From: Aved-18 sp964606665
GTDB lineage: Bacteria > Cyanobacteriota > Vampirovibrionia > Obscuribacterales > Obscuribacteraceae
Length of the DNA stretch: 64,000 nucleotides
Reading direction: 5' to 3'
Assembly (NCBI GenBank): GCA_964606665.1
Contig: CAZSHS010000008.1
Location: forward strand, 1-64,000
Shown here: in pieces, positions 46,901 to 56,200 of the stretch
Layout: each line of letters starts with the position of its first letter
Position numbering within the stretch: position 1 is the first letter of the stretch
Program-made: the position numbers and the translations under genes
Notes under the pieces: model-generated
What the model saw: the letters and a program-made list of their open reading frames with translations, nothing else
Databases searched by the model: none
What the model was told of the DNA's origin: nothing

Positions 46901-47162
46901 TTTCGTTTCTCCTCGCAGCTTTTAGAGTCTCAAGTACTTTTTCCAGATTAGTTCGGGTTCTAGCGATAAGCTCAGCATCAGCGTGGCTGAGACTGGTTAA
47001 TCTTCCTAACAGGTAAGAGACAGCATTGTCGGCATCTCTTAGTGCTTGTCCTGATAATTGACTCGATTCGATTGCATTGCGAATTGCAAGCTGTATGCTA
47101 TTGATATCAGATGCGGTGGCACTTAGACGATTTAAAACAACCAAAATTTGTGCATCAGACAT
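37950..47162 (-). CDS. Giant multidomain protein, 3' part (Nudix, HD, macro-like, HExxH)
   Basis: This ORF has 3070 codons from its first ATG, but the frame stays open for 36 more codons up to 47270. No ribosome site precedes the ATG, so it is probably not an independent gene (see the A-tract feature). Order of recognisable parts: helical region (1-650), a Nudix-like domain (about 662-835), a long helical array (840-1680), a GlnD-type HD domain (about 1692-1820), and an unassigned domain (1905-2010). A macro-like domain (about 2303-2475), a helical region with coiled coils and a metallopeptidase-like end (HExxH at 2841-2845) follow. No cysteine was seen in the whole ORF, and no signal peptide or membrane helix. 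The end overlaps an inverted repeat next to pdeM. Confidence 0.85.
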   Translation of the reverse strand: MSDAQILVVLNRLSATASDINSIQLAIRNAIESSQLSGQALRDADNAVSYLLGRLTSLSHADAELIARTRTNLEKVLETLKAARRNEIAKRLKEVIFLDANEVESKVRTLLSEIESGNRLVDTDVLRELNSLLFSNKISPEDFARIIDTRENLQLALWQILSKSSGDNQVNPAAIIENLQQSEALFASRIKPEEFQRDIADAITLVQARKQEYGDLFDGFEQNPQSLQIIDATNALLIDLNEILSKLDKTNTDLAKLIREAKFQKSKLGNLLGIPEEASEILETMQVAQNNSFLEAIMQSSLGRRADIPPGYNVRRVSIPEGQNVKEFFAQQTADFRRALAEIESMKNGIARNADESSEAFVQRLITSRTSLTNEIPATVEAEIRKKLGDSFERLTYTTDELWSMAMAARNSRVPFIGEMYLSLGLTTMSRKESAFSYQSRLLRPSFERAEEAWKNGERFEVVNGVPLVSAVKHKDNIITEVQLSDGTVITRGERGGFIANRGTSREVPTEYGDIRFGANRDVQFVYQFEKFPSQVNIDIVLPGGRRIVVTDGSTNRFHGAFLGIEPSSLEDIARRLAKDLNFDVPPNRLRLEETLVHQDTIATRYSVHLNQDEAIKIEALLPENSQHKFKIVSNAETVEPLPLPEQLKPVTRAVKEGEEKGEFAYRIPFADQTATATYFFVRDGELYVGLAERGNEPFKGQNGLIGGFAARKPARVQRPNESASAEKIPPVEHPLETFSREASEETGADGLMPKIVKVSAAGADPRARVIDYQMFHLGSAAEWDKMLAITNALKEGRSDVRKLVEMRVSDILQSPKLPFDHFDALKAALVHLATENPNAGFLNNIVERLSPIEAMAIISRMNSEIVYSHAAGIRALVQKLKFDDIDQAQSLIELLARHADDSTDSGVRSSLQAAIEDLNARIKSSDLNDLRIKAEPIATPQTIVEAANNIDAKPLTNPAGTLPNNISRAMEAMEAVENASRIAKKAPDQKLLVGLLDHLPEKDLVEILTRLNSIANNAQIAKMEAVISKLKEKIKLNTSAKKNAEIDGLIAKAERTIYSLEIITNLESLPKLEIARFLSSLRKDDSAAIDSLILKLTNPDGHENLYAGEVLREIRDPSTRLHFFQTVLAQHENSPSSRTAALLITVVSTENPEHMASRLIELMRRKIVPAQFDSDTITPAFIMHESLPLKFRNQIVDFVSTMERGDSRDMLIENLISDLTLSRGLKSDGLFGSRIIPPGFMEERTAIAVALLARAAQKLDEDDLSKLTKSLFSASADSSIAQVYRTELAKALAKADPHLFARLIFPDNSAMASKLANYPASSLETLGTRLMRTTYMQDDLGKVITQVQNVLETFSQLENEGLSAAVYGAWQKAVVPIKTGLSNAETNAGIDTAIALMRRLPTDQFDLVLRKINDSITRSRSASNSLEETLKNIDNFSNQVNSLIAIRNEFGSKVDSLTLKSLGTIWNDSNTSNSWRLSLSIAASRLETRSAENDSLRKLVSSKFPKSALTTDKEFAQIIKALKFGIDYEKLPTSKTEAIEALDGALLLFKNKLNLQGSVLSPSDPETSAHLRELIMMAGRIGYADGNLDLFMSRFGRFVQAEVENVNNDFLYRMSLNRGISEAKRFLPETLRDKTGPVVVPLEVVDLRMPEVGNLSRVRKAQLRKEVEEKLSSDARLLLGDEGLLSQIFPNYFGRHIDGVESGIIGRPQTGFHQFPVDEHQLRIADGIRQQLTREKLGRDPFPGEIINWTAKEHQDLVDLTWVALFHDLMKQPNLIDKDHEWASASVAWGVLKTLGYSENRIRRIVNIVEGHRELSYDPAHISARLAQDSAYLDHLAIKHIRDGELELIRKFNEWDIRSINDSSSYWYNINDLGVNVVQKELDDIFRMVSTRAAEIRESQIPIFTTEIPSGFRMTNISHSPYGVFVHRSKDLELLLRNQSVLETQALSVTLHTNNFHKTFGKGKILALVQAPPENISVVSRGGYGKGHSDTTHESLLLRWSSVDNLERINMQGEVENVLRKYFGSADGDASTQFPLLQKYKSEVSGFTSIDQIEREFGAASDIAKASREIYELLTLKNGKPLNSHNELKIGKPNISGIAILRDTSATVTTNATPTKPLVYIENLDSNPEALKTLFGNRPKPEWLHTGEVKPDGDNVIVVSENLWKELYERKLPIVILEENPAPRIVSSPKVTKPTEADALDANTLDNGADTTAIATSPAKLDSADLASATESPQQLRNQIVTELTQLSSEINYAHSATIRSTIAKLKDKLKEHPNLERDGQIENLIASLELRLDTFEQLNRLFKVSQNSDVFLEDTQGILSADWGPFYNRAIKDPDDLIKGQVGRSLNQSEAFVTQAVDGYKFRHVFVGDDIDKGPFSTTLLNSLVKANDSGLESLSIVAMRFGKIDRLRSTLKPSEIAEQVAKLEREYVDAMVAFAIQNPNAKLKDIKLVFGDAHKESGERILRAYQERLVSAKTAAAETSSEVRSPRIAALKVDALAGASHTSLAVTRESIDDLAQMAHRELRNTVAELNIDKKSISKARTAIDARKDYMLAQLEFDNAVAQAMTHPELANLRSTKLKVQRINHAASNPNDTLNTGATNFFALRQKLALREDEAALASAELHSSYPQLHETINQRFNQSTVTNSQELKIEELIGPFRTFTADSNKLNEMLQHLPGLAHDDALKLRGLIEGIKSSSKDHSHLTDGLRTLHREFLERAQNLRELHNTRRQVNSGKLSLSSDQLDNLEKQIIDLEKANKETRLKYALLQEQAVHIANDYLKRLEASLSDFFKQRNLTPPKFLLVHDPSLGGQYFLGRGVTALSLDSVLSRDLRNLDQYILHEYVHQWQDELIMAISMQTAIRQNHPSVYSFADITSSDFQKLVSTISEIYQSHMGSGTVPNQDFIRNLFTLYRSEGRQFMGNNQEIYDIALNRFAPSFRNYSSYPSLRRKLEQEMRTVASELAEYRIPEKLVENLEQLLKELGDPVSGEAKRKALFGNQAVPDFLDKYIKSGKWDTNKDVAQIMAEIEQIEAIMGNRLDAVKRLREWVTERIQKQSVEDWAYHIASQLDD
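38628..38642 (-). other. HExxH metallopeptidase-like motif in the giant protein
   Basis: Residues 2841-2845 of the 3' ORF read HEYVH within LHEYVHQWQDE. The motif is preceded by a strand and turn (KFLLVHDPSLGGQYFLG), as in zincin peptidases. A third metal ligand was not found with confidence; an ASELAEY helix about 120 residues later is one candidate. Confidence 0.5.
39740..40255 (-). other. Second macro-like domain of the giant protein
   Basis: Residues about 2303-2475 of the 3' ORF have the strand pattern of macro domains: DVFLEDTQGIL, then KGQVGRSLNQ, YKFRHVFVG, LSIVAMRFGK as the 'sIafPalg' strand, and KLKDIKLVFGD at the end. Macro domains bind ADP-ribose and related nucleotides. The usual Asn/Asp of the first loop is not clearly conserved, so binding is inferred from fold only. 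Confidence 0.45.
41700..42090 (-). other. GlnD-type HD domain of the giant protein
   Basis: Residues about 1692-1820 of the 3' ORF have the HD phosphohydrolase ligands in order: VDEHQL (His), FHDLMKQ (HD at 1768-1769), DHEWASASVAWG (His), VEGHRE (His). The opening FHQFPVDEH is like that of the GlnD HD domain, which hydrolyses nucleotidyl-protein bonds. The nucleotidyltransferase part of GlnD is absent. Confidence 0.65.
44660..45180 (-). other. Nudix-like domain of the giant protein
   Basis: Residues about 662-835 of the 3' ORF contain a Nudix box: GGFAARK near 712 and then, after an insertion of about 20 residues, the core SREASEETGA (REASEETG near 741-748). The upstream strand reads TYFFVRDGELYVG, as in Nudix folds. 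The metal-binding EE is kept. Family members cleave nucleoside diphosphates linked to another group, for example ADP-ribose. The insertion within the box is unusual. Confidence 0.7.
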
Positions 47163-47266
47163 TTGATTTAGTGCAGATGAATTTTCTGCACCTATGCGTT
47201 GGAGTACTTGTTCAGTTTGACCAGTAGTCAGTTCTTCAACACGAGAGGTTGGAAGCGCTGGATCAA

Positions 47267-47282
47267 CTATTTTTTTTTTAAC
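47267..47282 (-). other. A10 tract: candidate frameshift site joining two giant ORFs
   Basis: On the minus strand the 5537-codon ORF ends TTA AAA AAA AAA TAG, a run of ten A (47270-47279). One extra A, or a -1 slip on the A AAA AAA heptamer, continues the reading as ATA GTT GAT CCA and so on. It stays open for 36 codons into the ATG of the 3070-codon ORF. The join is explained equally by a sequencing or assembly error, a natural mutation, transcriptional slippage or -1 ribosomal frameshifting. Confidence 0.85.
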
Positions 47283-50200
47283 TGATAGTTTCTAAGTCCT
47301 TCGCTTATCAGTTTGGCAATTTCCTCGTCTCCATCAGTTGCAATTTTAATTTTTACATCAGGATGAGAATTTCTGAACGCAATGATACCCGCTACCATGT
47401 CGTCAGCTATTTGTTGTTTTGTCAGTCCTTCAATTCTAGTGTACGCTGTTCCGCGACGCATGATGGGGATAACAATTTCACCCTGACCGGAAGGAAGGTC
47501 ACGTGCCGCAAATGTAAGAGTGTCACTGATCATTTGTGGTACTGGAAGTGTTGAGCGTTCATCGTCAATGTAGTTAGTGATTCGCTTTATGTGACTATGA
47601 AGAGGTGCAGCATCAGACCGAGTCAAGATTGTGTTAGAAAAATTGCCAGTTGCTTCATTGCTCGTCAATTGAGGGCGAGAGTCAGCAAAAATTTGAGAAT
47701 AGAAGTATCTGCTAGATATTTCGGTGTCCAAGCTATCTCTAGAGCTGTTGTAATGCGATACTATGGTTACATCGGAAGGTAGATCAACCACCCGGGCATT
47801 GTAAATGGAGACGTTGACGTCATCCAGAGAATGCATCGAAGATGTATTGGTATTTAGCAACGGCGCTTCGGAGAATTCGGCAAGGTGTCTGCCAATTCTT
47901 CTGTCTATGGAAGCGCTCAAAATATCAAGCTGATCATTTAGTTGCCTTCTGTTGTTCAAGACTTGGCGGATCGAGCCTATGATTCTCAGAGCTTCTATTG
48001 CGTCAGAAAGTGTCAGCGAGTCTGGAATTTGATTCAAGAGTTCTTTCACATTTTTGACGGTTCTTTCGAAAGTGGAAAGACTACTTACGAATCTTCCGCT
48101 GTTCGTATCCTGTTTTTCTAGTGCAGCACGAAATGAGGATATTCTTTGAGTAACATTTGTTTGAGGACTAATATTATCAATTAGTCGAAGTCTTTCGATT
48201 AGTCCTTGATTCGGACGACCGCTCCACATGATAGAGTTTAGGAGATTACTTTCTAGATAGTTATCCAAAATAAGATGAGCGTCGTTTCTTTCGGAAATCT
48301 CCAAGATTACCTTACCGATCTCTTCTTGAGTTCTATCTGTTGTTCTCAATCTGTTGTTGAAAGCATCTTGGGTTTCCAAAACTGCTCTTTCGGCTGGTGT
48401 TATTTGTTCAACTTCAGCGTTTCTGAGTCGAGCTTCAGTCGTTGAGCTTGGATCTGTTTGAGGATTGCGAGGAACTGAAGGCTCTACAGGCAGATTTTCA
48501 GGTTCAACATTTTGCGCAATTCTTTGTTCAAGTCTATTTAGTGCGGCAAAAGAGCTACTGTCTGGAGGATGATTGCTAGATTTTCGCATCAAGTCGATTT
48601 TAGAGCGCAAAAGAGCTGTGTCTGCCGGAGACATGGAACTTAGTAATTCGGGTAATCTTGACTCTAAGTTTGAAAGAAGTGCGGCGTCGACCCAGTTTTC
48701 ATTTCCTGAATTGATATATGAAATAATTTGTCTTACATCGTCGAAGCTCTTTGCGTTTGAAATAGTGGCATAGTTTTTGGTTTTGTAACCGATTAGTATA
48801 CTGGCATTCCAAAATTCAATCGCTAGTTCGGCGTCGCTCACTTGTGCATATATTCGATTTTGCATCTGCTCCAAAGCATCGTCAAGTTTAGTCGCATGCG
48901 GCGAAGAAACATCCCGTTGAATACGTGAGAGAAGATCGCGTAAAAATTCAGCACCTGTTTTAGTATTGCCGTTGATTGTCAAAGTTTCGCTAAGAATTTT
49001 TGGGTTGTTGGTTATATGAAGAATGGCTTGTGCAGCGAAGTCATCAAACTCTGCGGCTGAACTTGGCGGGATGCTTTCAAGGTGAGTCAAAGTATTAGTT
49101 ATTGTCGAATTTACCGGACGACCGGCCGGAACCTCTAACTGAGATGTTCTCTCTTTTGCGGATGTTACAAGCGCTAAGAAGGCGTCAAATTGAGTACGTT
49201 GTGTAGCGGCGAATGCAAGCTCCTTTTTCTGGAGGGAATCTAATACTGCCTGCAAATTTTCTTGAGAGAGTCTATCCGATTTGAGAGCCGTGGCAAGCTG
49301 TGCGACTATATCGTCGTTCAGCAATTTGGGGTTGCCTTCTAACTGTTTGAGAGCAAGAAGTAGATTGGAAACCGGATTTGCGTTTGTTGGATCGGTTACC
49401 TTTAACAGAGTCTTTTCAATTGTAGCTCTCTGGAGATTTAAAGCTTCTTGTGCTTTCAAAAGGGTTTGTGCTTCTCTAACAGTATTGATTGCACTTAAAG
49501 CACCTTCAAATGATGCTTTTGCTTCTGCCGAAATTGCAGAATCGTCAAGTTTTTTAAGAGCATTCAAAGCTGTTTCGAGCTTGGTCAAATCATCAATGTG
49601 CAGTGTTCCTGCGTTATCTTTGACAAATTGAGAAAGCTTTATTGCAGTAGGAGAATCAATTTGATGGGTTTCTAAATTTCTAACAAGGTCTTTTGCATTG
49701 AAAGGTGTTTTCCCGTCAAGCATGTCTGTTATCGCAGTTTGAATTTTCAGTATTTCTGGAGCGATTCTCTCACGAAGTGCCTTGGCTGGAATATTGAATC
49801 TATATAGGTTTCCATTTTCACCAACTAAAACTGCTTTTCCTGAATCTCCAAATATAACTAGATCGCCAGAACGAATATTAGTTGCACCATTGTTCACTCC
49901 AGTATCGAGTCTAGTGGCAGATTTCATGGCTGTTTCTAGCGAAATGGTATCCATGTCTTGTGTTGCAAGAGCCGCCCGACTGACAAATACTTGTGGTTGT
50001 TCGACATTGGTGCCGGCAGCCATAACAGCTTTCAGTTCGTACACGTTTTGTGTATCGGTATGTTTTATTGTTGCCGCTGTTTTGCTAACAGTTTCGCCAT
50101 CAAGCACAATGTGCGAATTTCTAGAACGTCCAATCACTACGCCTTCTGGAGGAACGCTAAATTCAGAGACTCTTAATCCACCAAATCCACCTAGATCGTG

Positions 50201-53200
50201 TCTTATGGATTCAAGTGCGTTTGTTGGAATTTCTACACCGTTAGCAGCTTGTAGTCTTCCACTAACTGAATATTCAACTGGGACTCCAGCTTCATTTTTG
50301 ATCAATAATCTATCGTTCTTCTGCAATTCAAAAGGTTTACCAACTTCTACTTTCATGTCGGTTAATACTTTTGGTTTGCCTACTTCGCGACGAACGATAG
50401 TACCCTCAGTGTTGGCTAACAAATTAAGTTTGTCATTTTCAGAAGTTATTTTAAAAGCAAAATTGTCGGGCACCTCACCGGCGGTTGCAACTTTGAAAGC
50501 TCCGCTCTCTTCAACAAACATGAGAGGCTTGCCTTCACTTACTTCGTGCTTGCCTACTCGAGCAAAAACGGACACATCATCCAAACTTGAAGCTTTAGCT
50601 GGAATGAATTTGTCGTCTGCTGAGCGGAATCTTTCCATCGTAGCTCGAACGCGATCACTTAAGCGCAAAGCTTTCGCACGATCTAAAAGACGCATGCCTT
50701 TGAATCTTTCAACAACAGAGTTGCGGACACTACTCATTGCATTTCTCAATCGCGATGGAGGCGGCGGAGTGTCTGAAACCTCTGCCATTTTGGTCAGCTT
50801 GTAATCTCTGCTTCCAATCACTACCGAATCATTAGGATTTAGTTTTGCTTCGCCATCGACTCTTTGAAGAGTGCCATCTGCACGTCTTATAGACACATCG
50901 TTTTTGCCCGATGCAGTTATCGTGAAGCCCGCTTCAGAAGCTTTGATTTTTGCTTTACCTTCAAGATGCGCAACGCCTTTTGCGAAAGTCTGAATGGTAT
51001 CATCAGCATTGAGAGCAAAGTTATTTGCCCATTTGCGATAGCGAGCGTTGCGAGCATAGCTCAATGCCTTATATGCAAGATAAACAGGAAGCGTGTAAGT
51101 CACGTATGGATTTAGCGTTGCAGCCGCAGCTAAAGCTGCTTTTCCAACAGTTTTTCCACTTGTTCTGCTTATGACGCTAGAAGGCAATTCCCATGCGCCT
51201 GGTAGCTTGTTTAAGGTCAACACATTATCGGGTGATGTTACATCGCCAATTCTAATGCGCATTCCAGGAGTAATATGTATCGGTTCAGTTATTGGTATGA
51301 ACTCACCGTTTACTTCTAAGTAAATTTTATTTTGAGGCGATAGAGATGGTTTAATCTCAAACCCAGCATCGGTAGCACGAATTGAGGCGCTATTATCAAT
51401 TTCGAGATTTCCCCGTTTGAATCGTAATGCTTCTTTGTTGCCACGAACCATTTCAAAATTCTTCGCCCAAATTGACGTGCGTCTGGGATCGAAATTCATT
51501 TCACCATATCTGGTGCGTGCCGTGCCCCACATTCGTTGTGAGAATTTGAGACCTTGATCGCCTTTAGCTCTTGCGTAGTCGACTACTGCACGCGCAATTT
51601 CTCTAACTGTTCTACTTACTTCTGGTGGCTTTGCAAAGACTGTGTAGATACCACCAATTTGCTCCTTAGATGTTGCCACTGCAAATTGATCATCTGGATT
51701 TACAAATGCTCTCGATGGAGCTACTTCAAAATCAGTAGAGCCTTTGCGTTTTATGAACAACTGCTTATTAGGATTTAGATTGGTAGCGGTGAAACCATCG
51801 GCGGTGGCAACCACTCTTAAGTCGTCCGAAATGTTTGCAGCCATGTTGCTAAAAGGAGTCGTATTCTCGCTGCCATTCTTTACGGCATGTTTTTCGGACC
51901 ATCTGCGAACAACACGATTTATGCCAACTTCATTTGGAATTTCAATCAGTTCTTTGACTTTGGGATGATCAGAAAAGCGTAGGTAATTTGAAGTCTCTCT
52001 AGAAAGTCTTATTGGCTTCAGTGAAACTACATCGCCGTTTTGAACAACTTCGAAAGTGTCATGCTTGCCAATTCGGACAACTCCTCCAACACGGACGTCA
52101 TTGTTGCCCACCGACATTTCTTTAAATGTTCCATCGGCCTGTCGAATATAGGATTGAGTATTTCCAGCAGTTGTGACCGCTTTAGCTTCAAATTTTGTAA
52201 TCGGGCTTCCATCATCGCCGACACCCAATCGAAACTCGAGATGTGATCCTTCATTGCTAACAGACTTATGTCCAGAAGGAAGATCAGCTAGTCTAGAGCG
52301 GCCTGCTGTATAAACTTTGCCTTCTTTTAATTCGAGTGGTGCGTGTTGATATGCTTTAACCTTATCAATCGTTCCGCCTAAACCAACTGGCAGTACCGTT
52401 TCAATGGTGGGAAGTGATTCAGTTGGTGCTTTGAGTAAAGAATCAGGTTTGGATTGTTGACGAACCGTTTTCTTACCATTCCAGGTGTAGGTGTCGCCGA
52501 ATTCATGAGTTTTGAAAGGCTGATCTTTTTTGAGTTGAGCATTTTCTACTTTTACAAACTCATTACGTTTTAGTGGGTTCCTAGTGAAATCAGCATGGTC
52601 CTTGGGCAAGCTGCCTCTTGTCACATAGAGAGCTTTTATAGGCTCGCCACCACTTATCACCGTAGCGGTCTTGTCGCCATTTAGTTTGACATGAACACTG
52701 TCACTCAAGTCAATCCGATCTGGAACTCGAGAAGTTTCTAAGCGAGTGAAAGAATTGCGAGCGAAGCGCTTTTCAAAAGTGTATGAACCGCGAGCAAATT
52801 TGTCTAAGCGCACTCCGACCACAGAATCGGCAAGGTTAACAGTTCTGCTCATAAGTGCATTGATATGTCTAAAGCCCCATTTGTCGCTAATAGTTGGAAG
52901 CATAGAGTAAATGAGTGAGGCGTTTTCAATTCTCCTTCCAAGACGGCCAACGTGCTCTAATTGATAAGTGCGATCGCCAATTCTTACAAGTACTGGACCG
53001 TCTGGAACATATTCAGCGTTTCTAGCTAGCTGTTGGAACGGCGCATCTGGTGAATTGAGTGGACGGATATAAATGTTGTCTGCGTTTTCGCCTACGCCTA
53101 GATTTTTAATCGCGACGCGTTTGTGACCAATTAACTGAACTTGAACAGAGTCACCTATATTTTCTGTGTTTTGCTTAAATTGTCGAACCGGAGCAAATTC

Positions 53201-56200
53201 AATATAAGGATCGTCTGGATTGTGTTCTTTTAATCTGAAGCTAGTCATCTTAGACCAGATAGTTTCATCAGCGAAAATACGCTCTGATTTTGGCACGCTC
53301 AACTTGAATTCGCGGCCTTCTCCAATTCGCAACGAAGCCCCAAGACGAATTTGCTCAGCACTGAAGCGCATGGCCTCTTCTTCAATGGTGTGCACTTTGT
53401 CGCCGACGCGGACATAAATCTTCTCTTTGGGATTGGCAGTTATTTTTATGAAGCCATCTACAATCTCGATCTTTCCTTTCGCCTTTAGATCGATGGAATC
53501 AAACTCACCTCTATTAAGGTGTCTTTGAATATTTTTGTAGTCTTTAACATATTCACTGACTCTCTGGAAATTGCGATAAGACCATTTGAATGGTGCACTG
53601 TAGTTGGCGGCTAGTACAGATTTGAATGATTGAACTGCGGCGCGAGAGAGAGTTCTGTTCAGATGACCTGCGTATGCTGTCAATGGAACGCGAGGACCGC
53701 CTGGACCAGTGTATATAAGTCCACTCTTGATATTTTGTAGACCAAAATCCTTATCTACGATTAAAGCTTCACCTTTGACTAATCTGTTACCCATGTCTCT
53801 GCCAACGATGATGACATCACCTTGTTGCAATGTCTCGGTGCCGCGAATTTTTTGGAAGACTCCGTTTCTCATAACTAAAAATTCGCCGTTTGCAACGACT
53901 TGGTTGTTGGCGTCGCGAGTAACAGACATGTGTCTGCCTCTAAGGAAACGGCTGCGTATTTCGTTGCCAATTGAGCCGATATCTAAAGTTTCGTTCTCAC
54001 GTAAAATATGTTTTGCACCAGTCTTGGTGACAGCGTGATTAGCTGTTAAAGTTCTACTTAGTGCGGAATTGTTGGTGAAGTTACTGCGTTGAGTAACTCT
54101 GACACCACTTTCGGTTAATTGGAAGACATAACCGATATCGTTTTGCCAGAACATATCTTTAGCTGCAGATCTGAATGGATTGCTTGGCGAATTGAAAGGT
54201 TCTCTGAAATTTCCTGAGTCAAAAAGTTGACGCATCGCATTTGAATCGGCGAAATCTACAGGAACATCACCGTTGCGAACGTAGAAAACTTTTCCGTTAG
54301 GTCCAGCCGCTGCAAGCGCTTCTTCCATGTTTGCAACTTGCTTAATTTGATTGGCCCACAAGTCTTCGCTTGCTTGCAGTCTCTTGAGCTGCGATGACTC
54401 TATCAAAGGCAATCGACCGTCTTTAGCTTTTTGGGCTAAAAGTTCTGCCATACGAGCTTTATCTGCTGTGCTCAAAGGTGGATGGAATGTTCTTGCATCC
54501 CCACCAAAAGCAAACAAGGTGAAACCATCTATTGGATTACCCGGAGTTGCATCAGCAAATTCACGAAGTAAAGCAGAATCGACATTACTTTTATCGAAAC
54601 TCTTTAATGCAGAGGTTACGCCATTAACGACACGATCTTGGAATCCGTTTGGACCCTTGAATCCAATCAGCATTCCTTTGTCGTTCCATACAAAAGAGTT
54701 TGGTCCGTTGACTGAATCGCCAGTGACTTTTAAGCCTTTCACGAAGACTTCTAGATTTGAGCCATCTGGCATTGTTTTTGAGAAAGTTCGGGGTAACTGA
54801 GCAAGATCAGCTAAGAGCTTGGGACGCTCTTCTTTAGATGCAGCGGTTATCAATTTGTTCAGTGCATTGAATTCGGCAGAACTTGCATCTGTTTCTTTAA
54901 AACCAGCTTTGACCATAGCCGCAGTCATAGACTTTTCATTTCTAAAAGCAAGATTGGCTTCGGGACGCCCTTTAAAGGCATTAACAACATCTGAATTACT
55001 TAAGCGACGTGCAATTTCACCCCAATTTTCACGACTGAAGGCACCACGTACAACACCACCAACGCTGAGCACCGCGTCTACCGACAATACTGCTCTTCTC
55101 ATCTGACCCAAACTGTCAAGAGCTTGAACCGAATACACCGCTGCATCGCCAAGCGAGCGTTTGAATAGGTTTGCGCTTACTTCCCCTGGACGAAGTATGA
55201 CAGGAGCGTCAGCAAGTTTTCCAGCTAGATTTGTTGGTTTAGCATCGCTTGCAATTCGCTCAACTACAGTGCCGCTGCGGCGAGCTGTGATGTTAACATC
55301 AAATCCGTCTGCGCCCTTAATTCTGGCAGAACCTATGAATTTAATTTCTTGGCCTTGCGTTAGTGTATGTTCAATTCCGTTCACTATCACTTTCATAGGA
55401 TTCAACGGATCTGTACCATTGTTTCTGATAACACCAGAGACTCTGGTGCCACTTATTTCAGTACTTATTGAAGCATTGAGATCGCGAATACCAGTAGGAA
55501 TATCGCCCAGATCACCAAGAGTAAATGATTTGCGACCAGGGTGAACAATCTGAGTTGGAGATTCAAGCAGGGTAGGCACCACATCTGGTTGTTTGGTACC
55601 AAAGAACTTGATGCCTAAAGCTTCGGCTGTTGGTCGCCCAGTCAATACGAAGCTATCTCCAGATTGAGCAAAGACTACTGGATTGTCAGCTTGACCAAAT
55701 CGGATCATTGTTCCGTTTGTAAGCGGGGTATCACCAGCAGCTTTAACCCACGTTTTGCCACCATCAAGGCTTGTGAAGACATCGCCTGAGGTCACGCGAA
55801 GCATAGGATTTCCGCCATTGTGGTCGACAGATGCAACGACATTAGATGGAACAATTATATCTGCACCACCGGTAGTGCCATTGCCTCTTATTTCAAGGGG
55901 ACGGGTCTTGAGTCCCTCTATCACCGTATTTGGTGTTTCAATTTTGACTGCTTTTGACAAATCTGTCGGAAGTGCATCAGCGGCTCTTGCGATATGCGTT
56001 TCAGCAAGACGAATGAAATTGTTCTGGCCGCGGACGATTTTGCCAAGGTTCATGACGCTGCTCATGCCGCCACCCATCAGGGTGCCCATTCCCATTCCCA
56101 TGCCGGCGCTTAGAGCGATTCTTTGTAAATTATCTTGTAGGCTCAGGCTTGGATCCCATTCAATTAGACCTCGCGCAAATCCATCTAGGCCACCAAGGGC

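Noticed and set aside
47162..47163. Independent start of the 3070-codon giant ORF at 47162
   Set aside because: No ribosome site or promoter is visible and the frame is open for 36 further codons up to the A10 tract, so the ATG is more likely internal.
39740..49000. The RES toxin and giant macro/Nudix protein as one NAD+-linked system
   Set aside because: They are separated by more than 10 kb and other operons, have separate promoters, and nothing in the sequence ties them together.
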